A DNA stretch of 24,282 nucleotides from an uncultured Anaerolineaceae bacterium (GTDB lineage: Bacteria; Chloroflexota; Anaerolineae; Promineifilales; Promineifilaceae). The position numbers were made by a program, and so were the translations under genes. The DNA lies in assembly GCA_937967805.1 (NCBI GenBank), contig CALBTC010000175.1, positions 1-24,282 on the forward strand, in the 5' to 3' direction. This document shows positions 7,278 to 13,971 of this stretch, in pieces (within the stretch, counting starts at the first letter, position 1; the number at the start of each line of letters is the position of its first letter). The notes under the pieces were generated by a model. That model did not search any database and was not told the origin of the DNA. It saw only the letters and a list, made by a program, of their open reading frames with translations.

Positions 7278-8399
7278 ATGAAGATTTTGGCAAAACGGCC
7301 GTTTCTCATGCTAATGGCTAGTTGCTTGTGGCTGGTAGCCTGTACTTCACCGCCTATTAACCCAACTGACTTACAGCCACCCACCTTTGTGCCCCAGCCG
7401 CAGTCTGAGCCCGTGCCCACTCCCCTGCCTACATTAACACCAGCGCCTATACTACTGCCCTCGCCAACAGAAACACCGGAGCCAACGAATATGCCGCCCA
7501 CGGCGACCTTGCCCCCGCCGACGACCACGCCGGACCCGTATGCTGATCTCACCATTGATGCCCTGACGGCGCGCAGCTACGGCGGCGGCGAGCTAGACAT
7601 CATCGATACGTTGGAGGAAGGGGAGTTGTTTACCCGCTATCTCATAACTTATCCCAGCGATGGCTTGATGATTTACGGCTTTATGAACGTGCCCAATGAG
7701 GGTAATGATTTTCCCGTGGCGCTGGTGCTGCATGGCTACATCGATCCGGCCGAATACGACACGCTGGCCTACACACAGCGTTACGCCGATGCCCTGGCCG
7801 AGGCGGGCTACTTTGTCATTCATCCCAACTTCCGCAACTATCCCCCGTCGGATGAGGGGCCCAATCCGTACCGCATTGGCTATGCTGTTGACGTGCTGAA
7901 TTTGATTGCCATCATTCGCGAGCAGAGCCAGGACCCGTTTGGCTACCTGCGCCGGGCGGATGAGGATCGCATTCATTTGTGGGGGCACAGCATGGGCGGC
8001 GGCGTGGCGCTGCGGGTGATTACGGTGAACAATGACCCTTATTTGCGTGCGGCCGTTCTCTACGGGTCGATGAGCGGCGATGAGCGCAAAAACTTTGAGC
8101 AAATCCGGATATGGTCCGGTGGAGAGAATGGGCCGTTTGAACTGGCCGCCGGCAATCAAACGCTGGATGCTATCTCCCCCATTAACTTTTTAGACCGCAT
8201 CAACACGCCCATCAGCATCCACCACAGCGAGGCAGACGGCACGGTGCCCATCGCCTGGAGCAACGATTTGTGTGAGCGGCTGCGGGCGCTCAACAAGCCG
8301 GTGGAATGCTTCACTTACTACTACACGCCTCACACCTTCCGCGGCCAGGCCGACGAGCTGTTCATCGAACGCGTCACCCGCTTCTTCAACAACAACTAA
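7278..8399 (+). CDS. Alpha/beta-hydrolase lipoprotein (S9/dienelactone-hydrolase-like)
   Basis: The protein has 373 residues. The N-terminus has a basic start, a hydrophobic core and lipobox LVAC (Cys22), predicting a secreted, lipid-anchored protein. A Thr/Pro-rich linker covers about 30-88. The hydrolase fold follows: oxyanion strand VALVLHGY (147-153), nucleophile elbow GHSMGG (Ser238), acid in HSEADGTVP (Asp320) and His352 in YTPHTF. The triad is complete, so it is probably an active serine hydrolase (esterase or peptidase). The substrate is unknown. No ribosome site is visible, and a -10-like element sits just upstream. An octamer within the signal peptide codes Lys-Arg-Pro. Confidence 0.9.
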   Translation: MKILAKRPFLMLMASCLWLVACTSPPINPTDLQPPTFVPQPQSEPVPTPLPTLTPAPILLPSPTETPEPTNMPPTATLPPPTTTPDPYADLTIDALTARSYGGGELDIIDTLEEGELFTRYLITYPSDGLMIYGFMNVPNEGNDFPVALVLHGYIDPAEYDTLAYTQRYADALAEAGYFVIHPNFRNYPPSDEGPNPYRIGYAVDVLNLIAIIREQSQDPFGYLRRADEDRIHLWGHSMGGGVALRVITVNNDPYLRAAVLYGSMSGDERKNFEQIRIWSGGENGPFELAAGNQTLDAISPINFLDRINTPISIHHSEADGTVPIAWSNDLCERLRALNKPVECFTYYYTPHTFRGQADELFIERVTRFFNNN

Positions 8400-8437
8400 A
8401 CTGGGGGGCATAGGCCAAATGAACAAGCGTTTTCTTT

Positions 8438-8493
8438 AGGACGCAGATTTGCCTGATCGTCCTGATCAGAGTAATCAGGCAAATCTGCGTCCT
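8438..8493. terminator. Bidirectional hairpin between convergent genes
   Basis: A perfect 20-bp inverted repeat (arms 8438-8457 and 8474-8493, 16-base loop) is flanked by TTTTCTTT on the left (read as A-rich, so T on the other strand is limited) and ATTTTTATT on the right. It lies between the stop codons of the two convergent genes and should terminate both. The arms contain the word CGCAGATT that is also iterated at 542-580. Confidence 0.75.
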
Positions 8494-8497
8494 ATTT

Positions 8498-9853
8498 TTA
8501 TTCCTGGTTCAAGCTTTCAAGATTGGGATTCAGTTTAATGGCGGTGGCCAGGGCAGCGGCGGCGGCCGTTTCGTCGCCGAGGGCTGCGTAGGCCTGGCTG
8601 CGATAGAGATAAGTTTCTTCCACCGTTTGGCCGCCGGCGCTGGAGAGGATCGCGTCGGACAGCGTGAACACATCTTCAAGCCGGCCGGCGCCCAAATACG
8701 CTTCATACGGTTCAAACTGGTACCACAACATGCGCCAGGGCAGGCCAATGGTGCGCGCCTGGTCAAAGGCGGCGGTGGCGCTGACATACAGGGCGGGATT
8801 TTCGGTGAGGTCGGCCAGGCGGGTGAGGCTGGTGCCCAGGTTGAACCAGACGTAGGGGTTATCTGGCTGGCTGGCGGTGAGCTGTTGGTTGGCAACGGCC
8901 GTAATCTGCCACATCGTCACCGGATCATTCAGTTCGGGCGGCAAAAGCGCCAAAACTTCTGCCTCATCTTCCGGCGGATACACCAGGATGAAGGTGTGGT
9001 TAAACATCTGCCAAAACTCATCTATCGTTGCGTAGCTGTCGCGCCGCCCGCTGCTGTCCCACGGCCCCAAAAAAGTATCCAGGCTGATGAACTCCTGGGC
9101 GGTCTCATCATACCCCACCATTGTGAGATAATGCCCCATCCAGCCTTCCCAGGCGTTGGGATACAGCCCTTTTTCAATGATCACCGGGTAGCCGGCGGCG
9201 ATGAACTGCTTGAGCAGCGTTACATCCCCGCCCACAAAGTATCGCGCCCGCATAGATGTCTCTTCATTGACATAATCCACCAGCTCCCACGGGCTGACGT
9301 TGCGGTCGTCGTAGTTGGGTTTGATCGCGTCGCCCACGTCCAGCTGATCCACCTCAATGCCGTAATAACCTAGCGTGATAGTGAGGTTAGCCGGGCCGCA
9401 GTTATTAAACTTTTGTGGAATGACCAAGATGTTTTCCAGGCGAACGGCCGTTGGCAGTGGTGTAGCCGCGGGTGATTGCGGCTTTGCTGTTTGTGTGGGT
9501 TCCAGAGTGGGAGATTGGAGATTAGACCCTTCGACTCCGCTCAGGGCAGGGACTGGAGATTGGGGCGTGAAAGTTGGCTGCAACGTGGGCAAGGGCGAAG
9601 GCGTGACCGTCGCCTGCAATTTCGCTAACTGATTACCGATTACCGCTAACTGATTACTATCCGCCAGCCTCGTCGGCCCGGGCAAAGCCGTCGGCAGCGG
9701 CGTAGCCACCAGTGACAGTACGGCATCCGGCACCGATTCGGGGTACCGGTTATGCACCGCCAGAATCAAACGTGGATATACCAGGTAGAGACCAACTGCG
9801 CCCATTAACAGCACGCCTAATAAGCTAAACAAAACAATTCGCCTGCGACTCAT
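8498..9853 (-). CDS. Membrane-anchored C39-like papain-fold peptidase with TPR tail
   Basis: The protein has 451 residues. A single N-terminal helix (about 6-26) anchors it with the rest outside. A long Pro/Thr/Ser-rich linker (about 50-137) follows. The Peptidase_C39_2-like domain has NNCGPANLTITLGYYG (Cys152), GHYLTMVGYD (His241) and ISLDTF (Asp259), a complete Cys-His-Asp triad. Residues ~300-445 contain TPR-like helices (DNPYVWFNLGTSLTRLADL; YLYRSQAYAALGDETAAAAA). The family includes bacteriocin-leader and general surface peptidases. The TPR tail suggests partner binding. The linker contains captured repeats (9527-9546 and 9619-9663), so its length is probably variable between strains. 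Confidence 0.9.
   Translation of the reverse strand: MSRRRIVLFSLLGVLLMGAVGLYLVYPRLILAVHNRYPESVPDAVLSLVATPLPTALPGPTRLADSNQLAVIGNQLAKLQATVTPSPLPTLQPTFTPQSPVPALSGVEGSNLQSPTLEPTQTAKPQSPAATPLPTAVRLENILVIPQKFNNCGPANLTITLGYYGIEVDQLDVGDAIKPNYDDRNVSPWELVDYVNEETSMRARYFVGGDVTLLKQFIAAGYPVIIEKGLYPNAWEGWMGHYLTMVGYDETAQEFISLDTFLGPWDSSGRRDSYATIDEFWQMFNHTFILVYPPEDEAEVLALLPPELNDPVTMWQITAVANQQLTASQPDNPYVWFNLGTSLTRLADLTENPALYVSATAAFDQARTIGLPWRMLWYQFEPYEAYLGAGRLEDVFTLSDAILSSAGGQTVEETYLYRSQAYAALGDETAAAAALATAIKLNPNLESLNQE
9527..9546. repeat. CCCTTCGACTCCGCTCAGGG element inside the C39-like gene
   Basis: This 20-base near-palindrome is a word I recognise as a common interspersed intergenic repeat in many environmental bacterial genomes. 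On the minus strand it is read in frame as Leu-Ser-Gly-Val-Glu-Gly within the linker. It is flanked by short GGAGATTGG-type direct repeats. Confidence 0.6.
9619..9663. repeat. GTAATCAGTTAG-type repeat inside the C39-like gene
   Basis: Two copies of CTAACTGATTAC, separated by CGATTAC-type words, encode the Asn-Gln-Leu-Ala pairs at about residues 67-78. The sequence is of intergenic character and differs from the GC-rich codons around it. Confidence 0.5.
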
Positions 9854-9900
9854 GCCCTCATTGTACTGGAGAATCTTGAACCTGAGATGAAAAACTGATT

Positions 9901-9990
9901 TGAATCACGAATAAGACGAATGAACGAATAACACGAATTTTTATAGCCTCTTATTCGTCCAATTCGTCCATTCGTGCTATTTGTGATGAA
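9901..9990. repeat. Imperfect inverted repeat of CGAAT words
   Basis: An array of ACGAAT/GACGAAT words (9904-9937) faces an array of ATTCGTCC/ATTCGTGC words (9952-9983), giving a long imperfect stem of about 35 bases. It lies between the divergent C39-like and J-domain genes. It may form a structured transcript or simply be a repeat remnant. Confidence 0.55.
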
Positions 9991-10032
9991 TTCTTTAATT
10001 CACGCCAGCCCATTTTGCGGTAAACTTGAAAG

Positions 10033-10833
10033 ATGGCATCCAATTCTGAATCCACGGCAGAAAAAGTGAAGCGGCTGCGGCTGGAATTAGACGAACTGCG
10101 GGCTGAATTGGCCGAAGCGGAAGCCGAACTCAATAGTCAACTAGAAGACGTGGAAGCGTTTGAGTTTCGCTTTGAAGCGCATGTGGGGCAGCTTTTAGAC
10201 CAACTGGCTACGCTGGAATCGGAGGTCAACAGCTACCTGACGCGCATTAAGCTGATGCGCCACGAGCAATCATTTGCCGAACAGGGCACGGCTTTTGATC
10301 CGGTGGAGGAACAGTTTCGCAAGACGTGGCAGCAGAATCCGGAAACGGCCGAATCCAAACCCAAGCCAACACCACCCCCCGCCACCCAGGCCCAGCTCAA
10401 AAAAATCTACCGCCAGTTGGCCCGCCACTTTCACCCTGATCTGGCCATCGACGAAGCGGACCGCCAATACCGTACCAACAAAATGGCGGCCATCAACGAT
10501 GCGTACAAAGCGCAAAGTATGGTCGAACTGATGGCCCTGGCCGAAGAACTGGCCGCCCACCAAAGCCGCCGACAAGCGGCCCAGCCACCCGATCAGGAGA
10601 TGGCCCAGGCGCTCCAGGAAGAGATTGAGCGCTGCCGCCGCCGCCTGCGGGCTATTGATAATGAGCTGCGCAATTTGCCCAATCGCTCCATGGTGGATTT
10701 GGCTTTGACGGTAAAGCTGGCCCAGCGCGAAGGACGTGATCTGCTGGCGGAGATGGCCGAGGAATTGGCGCGCAAAATCGCCCGCAAAACGGCCGAACGG
10801 GATATGCTGCGTTCCCAGTTTGAGAATCTTTAA
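10033..10833 (+). CDS. Coiled-coil protein with internal J-domain
   Basis: The protein has 266 residues. An N-terminal coiled coil (about 8-75) is followed by a Pro-rich spacer (109-118). A J-domain-like segment (about 119-178) has helix II LKKIYRQLARHFHPDL with the diagnostic HPD at 134-136, then helix III. A second coiled coil covers about 185-262. J-domains stimulate DnaK ATPase, and the intact HPD suggests a real Hsp70 partner interaction. The domain is flanked by coiled coils rather than placed at the N-terminus with Gly/Phe and zinc-finger regions, so this is not classical DnaJ. No Shine-Dalgarno is visible. TAAACT at 10021-10026 could be a -10 for a near-leaderless message. Confidence 0.88.
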   Translation: MASNSESTAEKVKRLRLELDELRAELAEAEAELNSQLEDVEAFEFRFEAHVGQLLDQLATLESEVNSYLTRIKLMRHEQSFAEQGTAFDPVEEQFRKTWQQNPETAESKPKPTPPPATQAQLKKIYRQLARHFHPDLAIDEADRQYRTNKMAAINDAYKAQSMVELMALAEELAAHQSRRQAAQPPDQEMAQALQEEIERCRRRLRAIDNELRNLPNRSMVDLALTVKLAQREGRDLLAEMAEELARKIARKTAERDMLRSQFENL

Positions 10834-10836
10834 AAA

Positions 10837-10875
10837 TCCCAACGCAGAGACGCAGAGGCGCAGAGAGAATTGGGA
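10837..10875. repeat. ACGCAGAGACGCAGAGG-type intergenic repeat
   Basis: Three CGCAGAG units are bracketed by TCCCAA (10837-10842) and TTGGGA (10870-10875), which can pair. This is a repeat type widely seen in spacers of environmental genomes. It directly follows the J-domain gene and may contribute to transcript ending. The rest of the spacer to 11015 shows nothing I can name. Confidence 0.5.
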
Positions 10876-11015
10876 AAAAAGCTACCCGAAATTTGCGCAA
10901 ATCTATGATTTTTTAGCAAAGCCATCTCTACTAAACGGTACAAACTTCCTCTGGTGGAGAAACTGTTTTAATGCCAAAATGATGTTGTCCAAACTTAAAT
11001 TTACGAGGCAGATGT

Positions 11016-11477
11016 ATGACGAATTCCGCAGAAACTGAACTAAAGCATTTGAAAACGGCCGTGCGCTACCTGATTGGTCTTCTGGAAGAAGGCTCCCTGG
11101 TGCCGCGTTACGATGAATCTACCCGCAAAGAAGTGGGACTGGTTTTGCAGCACCTGCTGCATAAAGTAGAAGGATTGCCCGACGGCGTGCCGGAAAACCT
11201 GGTCCAGGGAACGGCCGTGCGCGCCCTGGTAGAAGCCGCTACTGAGCATGATGAATCTGCTCAGCAAGAGCGCAATGATTCTTTGGAGCGCCAGATGTGT
11301 GAAGCCGAAGCCTGGGCCTCGATTCATGGCCATCAACTTGAGCCGTGGGAGCAAGTCGCCGGCTCGGTGATGGAATACCAGACCTCCTGCGAACAATGCG
11401 GTGGCTTTGTCTACGTGAGCTACAACAGCAGCTACAATCTGCTGTTAGAAACCTGCGAACGGGTCAAACAAGAATGA
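11016..11477 (+). CDS. Small protein of unknown function with C-terminal Cys pair
   Basis: The protein has 153 residues. It is largely helical and acidic (two helical blocks about 5-55 and 70-105) with a C-terminal region containing SCEQCGGFVYV (one CxxC) and a later Cys. There is no signal peptide or membrane helix. ACGAGG lies upstream of the ATG. I recognise no family. It may bind zinc through CxxC plus His/Cys elsewhere, but only one clear pair is present. It lies between the J-domain gene and a zinc-ribbon membrane protein, on the same strand. Octamers at 11055 and 11211 both code Thr-Ala-Val. Confidence 0.75.
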   Translation: MTNSAETELKHLKTAVRYLIGLLEEGSLVPRYDESTRKEVGLVLQHLLHKVEGLPDGVPENLVQGTAVRALVEAATEHDESAQQERNDSLERQMCEAEAWASIHGHQLEPWEQVAGSVMEYQTSCEQCGGFVYVSYNSSYNLLLETCERVKQE

Positions 11478-11508
11478 ACGTTTCTTGAATCATGCCCACC
11501 CTCACTTT

Positions 11509-11551
11509 GCGGATTTGCCTGGATGAATTAACATCACCATAATCAGGTAAT
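11509..11551. repeat. Decayed copy of the 8438-8493 hairpin words
   Basis: GCGGATTTGCCTGGAT (11509-11524) and TAATCAGGTAAT (11540-11551) match, with changes, the two arms of the inverted repeat at 8438-8493 (GCAGATTTGCCTGAT and TAATCAGGCAAAT). The pairing is largely lost. Confidence 0.4.
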
Positions 11552-11571
11552 AGGCAGTGAGAGTGAAAAGC

Positions 11572-11970
11572 ATGATTGAAACGGAAACCACCTGGAATGA
11601 CAGCGGTTACGACTGTGATCATTGCGGGGGGCAAATTTTAGAACGTACCGATATTGAAACAGGCCAACCAGCGCGGGTCTGTTACCAATGCCAGGCGTGC
11701 GGCTGCCAATGGCAGCTTGATGGGGATGTGATACGCGTTGGCAACCGGAGCAGCTGCCGTCGTGCCCAACGAGTTCGGGCTACCACCCAGGCCAAAGAGC
11801 AAATAAATCCTAACCAACTGCGGCTGGCGGCCGTCGTGAGCATCCTGGTTTTGATAGGCATCGTCTATTTTGGCGGATTGGTGGCGATTCGTTTTTTGAT
11901 TCCGGTGGCCATTGCGATTTTTGTTATACGAGCTGTTTACCAGTTAGGCAAAGAGCGTATGTGGTGGTAA
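11572..11970 (+). CDS. Zinc-ribbon membrane protein, function unknown
   Basis: The protein has 132 residues from the ATG at 11572. An in-frame GTG at 11557 is possible but has no better ribosome site. The N-terminus has a Cys4-type ribbon: CDHCGG followed by CYQCQACGC. The C-terminal half has a long hydrophobic region (about 85-120, two short helices, VVSILVLIGIVYFGGLVAIRF...) and ends KERMWW. It lies 16 bases upstream of the VanZ-like gene and is probably co-transcribed with it. I know no specific function. Confidence 0.75.
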   Translation: MIETETTWNDSGYDCDHCGGQILERTDIETGQPARVCYQCQACGCQWQLDGDVIRVGNRSSCRRAQRVRATTQAKEQINPNQLRLAAVVSILVLIGIVYFGGLVAIRFLIPVAIAIFVIRAVYQLGKERMWW

Positions 11971-11986
11971 AGGGAAGGTTGGGTTG

Positions 11987-12367
11987 ATGGGGTGGGTTTT
12001 TGCGAAACGGTCTTCGTGGTTGTGGCGTTGGCTGCCGTTGCTGTTAGCAATGGGGGTCATTTTTTTTGCGTCGCACCAGCCGGCGACGGATTTACCAGAC
12101 TTTGGTTTGTGGGATATGGCGTTTAAAAAGGCCGGTCATTTTTTAGGCTATGCCGGTCTGGCGCTTTTGGCATTGCGGGCGGTGTTCGATTGGCCACGGC
12201 CGTATCTCACCGCTTTCATTATTGTGTTTCTCTTTTCCATCAGCGATGAATTCCACCAGACCTTCATTCCGGGGCGCAATGGCAGCGCCGTGGATGTAGC
12301 TATCGACATGAGTGGATCGCTCACCTGCCTTTGGCTGATTCATTGGCGGGGGGAAAGTCTATTCTAA
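11987..12367 (+). CDS. VanZ-like membrane protein
   Basis: The protein has 126 residues, the usual length for stand-alone VanZ-like proteins. It has about four helices. The family signature SDEFHQTFIPGR lies at 86-97, followed by Asp103 and Asp107 (GSAVDVAIDMSG). The family is named from the teicoplanin-resistance accessory VanZ, but most members have no known role. It carries no resistance context here. GGGAAGG is a good ribosome site in the 16-base gap after the previous gene. An in-frame TTG just before the ATG is unlikely to be used. A terminator follows at 12385. Confidence 0.88.
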   Translation: MGWVFAKRSSWLWRWLPLLLAMGVIFFASHQPATDLPDFGLWDMAFKKAGHFLGYAGLALLALRAVFDWPRPYLTAFIIVFLFSISDEFHQTFIPGRNGSAVDVAIDMSGSLTCLWLIHWRGESLF

Positions 12368-12384
12368 TAATAACTTACAGCTAG

Positions 12385-12411
12385 TTGGCCAAGATTGGGC
12401 CAATTTTTTTT
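12385..12411 (+). terminator. Rho-independent terminator after the VanZ-like gene
   Basis: TTGGCC (12385-12390) pairs with GGCCAA (12398-12403) across a 7-base loop. Eight T follow directly. Confidence 0.75.
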
Positions 12412-12440
12412 AGTGTGAAGCCTTGTCTAGAGAAAATTGG

Positions 12441-12462
12441 ACCAATCTCCAGAGTGATTGGT
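12441..12462 (-). terminator. Possible weak terminator for scpA
   Basis: ACCAATC (12441-12447) and GATTGGT (12456-12462) form a 7-bp stem with an 8-base loop just downstream of the scpA stop on the minus strand. The following bases read CCAATTTTCTC, a short T run, so the call is weak. Confidence 0.4.
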
Positions 12463-12472
12463 TATTTCTAGT

Positions 12473-13225
12473 TTAAGCAGCGGCCGTTTCCTCAACAGGC
12501 GTATTTTCTGGATTGGCTCGCAGCTCAATCGGCCCAAACAGCTCCGTCTGGCTGGCCAAAATCTCGCGCCGCTTAATCAGTTCCAGCACGGCCAGCAGGG
12601 TGATCGAAATTTCAATCCGGCTGGTTTCGGCCGAGAGCAAATCGGTGAAGCCAAAGGCCGTACCCATTTTGGCTTGCTGCCGCAGCCGGGTAATTTGCCC
12701 TTCAATGGTGATGCGGCGCGGCTGCACGATGGTTACGCTTTCTTCGCGATCGTCCACGCGGGCCAGGGCTTCACGAACGGCCGTCAACAATGCGTCAATC
12801 GTCACGCCGCTCATGTCCAGCCGGCCTTCCAGCTTTGGTGGTGGTGCTAAGCGTAAATAAGTCCGTAACCCCTGCTCCTCCCGGTCTTGAAGCCAGGCGG
12901 CCGCTTGCTTAAATCGCTTGTACTGGCGCAGTTGGCGCAGTAGCGCCTCAGCCGGATCTTCCTCTTCTTCACCTTCAATGATGACCGGCGTTTGCGGCAG
13001 CAGTGCGCGGCTTTTGATTTGCACCAGGCGTGCCGCCACTACCAGGAAGTCGATCAGCTCTTCAATCCGGTTTTGCTTCAGCGCTTCAATTTGCTCAAGG
13101 TATTGGTCGGTGACTTTTACCAGGGAGATGGCGGTGATGTCCAGCTCTTGCCGCTCGATGAGGTGGAGCAGCAAATCCAGAGGGCCGGCAAAGCTGGGGA
13201 GGTCGATGGTGTACGGGCGAGCCAT
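12473..13225 (-). CDS. scpA: Segregation and condensation protein A (kleisin)
   Basis: ScpA is the kleisin that bridges the SMC heads and, with ScpB, forms bacterial condensin for chromosome segregation. The 250-residue protein has the family N-terminus with FAGPLDLLLHLIERQELDI, the helix LIDFLVVAARLVQIKSRALLP, and a C-terminal winged-helix segment (ISITLLAVLELIKRREI...). Length is normal. It follows a zinc-ribbon gene by 21 bases on the same strand. scpB, which is commonly next to scpA, is not in this window. The ribosome site (GAGG) is very close to the ATG, so translation may depend on coupling to the upstream gene. Confidence 0.93.
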   Translation of the reverse strand: MARPYTIDLPSFAGPLDLLLHLIERQELDITAISLVKVTDQYLEQIEALKQNRIEELIDFLVVAARLVQIKSRALLPQTPVIIEGEEEEDPAEALLRQLRQYKRFKQAAAWLQDREEQGLRTYLRLAPPPKLEGRLDMSGVTIDALLTAVREALARVDDREESVTIVQPRRITIEGQITRLRQQAKMGTAFGFTDLLSAETSRIEISITLLAVLELIKRREILASQTELFGPIELRANPENTPVEETAAA

Positions 13226-13246
13226 GCCTCTATTTTATCCGGCCAG

Positions 13247-13783
13247 TTACAAAAGGGCGAAAGCGGCCACGAGGATGACAAAGATAGAGAGAACGAATAC
13301 GGCCGTCCACATCAACTGCCGGTCCTGCTTTTTTTGCGCTTCCCGTCGGGCATGAATGCCGCGCAGACGCTCTCGCTCCTGTTCCAGCAAGGTGGCCATG
13401 CGCCGGTCTGAATCGACCCGCTCTTTTTCTTTAAAGGCTTGGGCCTCACGCATTTGCCCATCCAGCCGGTCTATGGTGGATTGCTTGTTGTGCAGATGCA
13501 GCAGTTGGAAAATATCCAGCGCCGCGCCACAATCCTGGCAATACTCTGCCCCGGACCAGTTTGACGTGCCGCACCGCTCGCAGGTGCGCATCATGGCCGT
13601 ACCGCAAGTGCGACAAAAACCGGTGACGTCCTTGTGATATTGGCTGCACGTGGGACAGACATGACCTTCTAGCAGCAAATGACTGCTGCAAGCCGGACAC
13701 ACAATCTGCTGGCTTTGTTCTCTCAAGTCAATGGGGTGAGTGCAGCTAGGGCACGCCAATTCGATCAGTACGTCATCGCTCAT
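13247..13783 (-). CDS. Tail-anchored protein with six CxxC pairs (multiple zinc ribbons)
   Basis: I chose the ATG at 13783 (178 residues) because TGGAAG lies eight bases upstream. A longer in-frame start at 13816 lacks support. CxxC pairs lie at residues 11/14, 29/32, 43/46, 57/60, 68/71 and 82/85, enough for three four-Cys zinc sites. A charged coiled-coil-like helix (about 100-155) follows, and a hydrophobic segment (158-178) forms the extreme C-terminus, a tail-anchor layout. The ribbons should face the cytoplasm. No family is assigned. Double-zinc-ribbon proteins of this type often act as adaptors. It is probably co-transcribed with scpA. Confidence 0.85.
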   Translation of the reverse strand: MSDDVLIELACPSCTHPIDLREQSQQIVCPACSSHLLLEGHVCPTCSQYHKDVTGFCRTCGTAMMRTCERCGTSNWSGAEYCQDCGAALDIFQLLHLHNKQSTIDRLDGQMREAQAFKEKERVDSDRRMATLLEQERERLRGIHARREAQKKQDRQLMWTAVFVLSIFVILVAAFALL

Positions 13784-13881
13784 GCTGTTACTTCCACAGA
13801 TAATCGTTAATGGCAAAAGTATAGAGCTTAACCGGCAGAAAATATACAGGAAGAAAGTATCAAATTAGCTTACGAGGGGGA

Positions 13882-13968
13882 AGTGAGGAGTGAAAAGTGA
13901 GAAGTGAGAAGTTGCAAGTTGCCGGTATTTACTTTTCGACTTGCAACTTCTTACCGGCAACTTGCAAC
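13882..13968 (-). repeat. Repeat spacer with 17-bp inverted repeat, possible terminator
   Basis: AAGTGAGAAGTGAG-type tandem words (13882-13910) are followed by a perfect inverted repeat, GTTGCAAGTTGCCGGTA (13911-13927) and its complement (13952-13968), with a 24-base loop containing a third ACTTGCAAC word. It starts four bases beyond the stop of the membrane protein gene at 13972 and could end the five-gene minus-strand transcript. No clean T run follows. Confidence 0.55.
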
Positions 13969-13971
13969 ATC

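Noticed and set aside
11987..12367. Glycopeptide-resistance role for the VanZ-like gene
   Set aside because: There are no vanHAX or regulatory genes nearby, and VanZ-like proteins are common without resistance.
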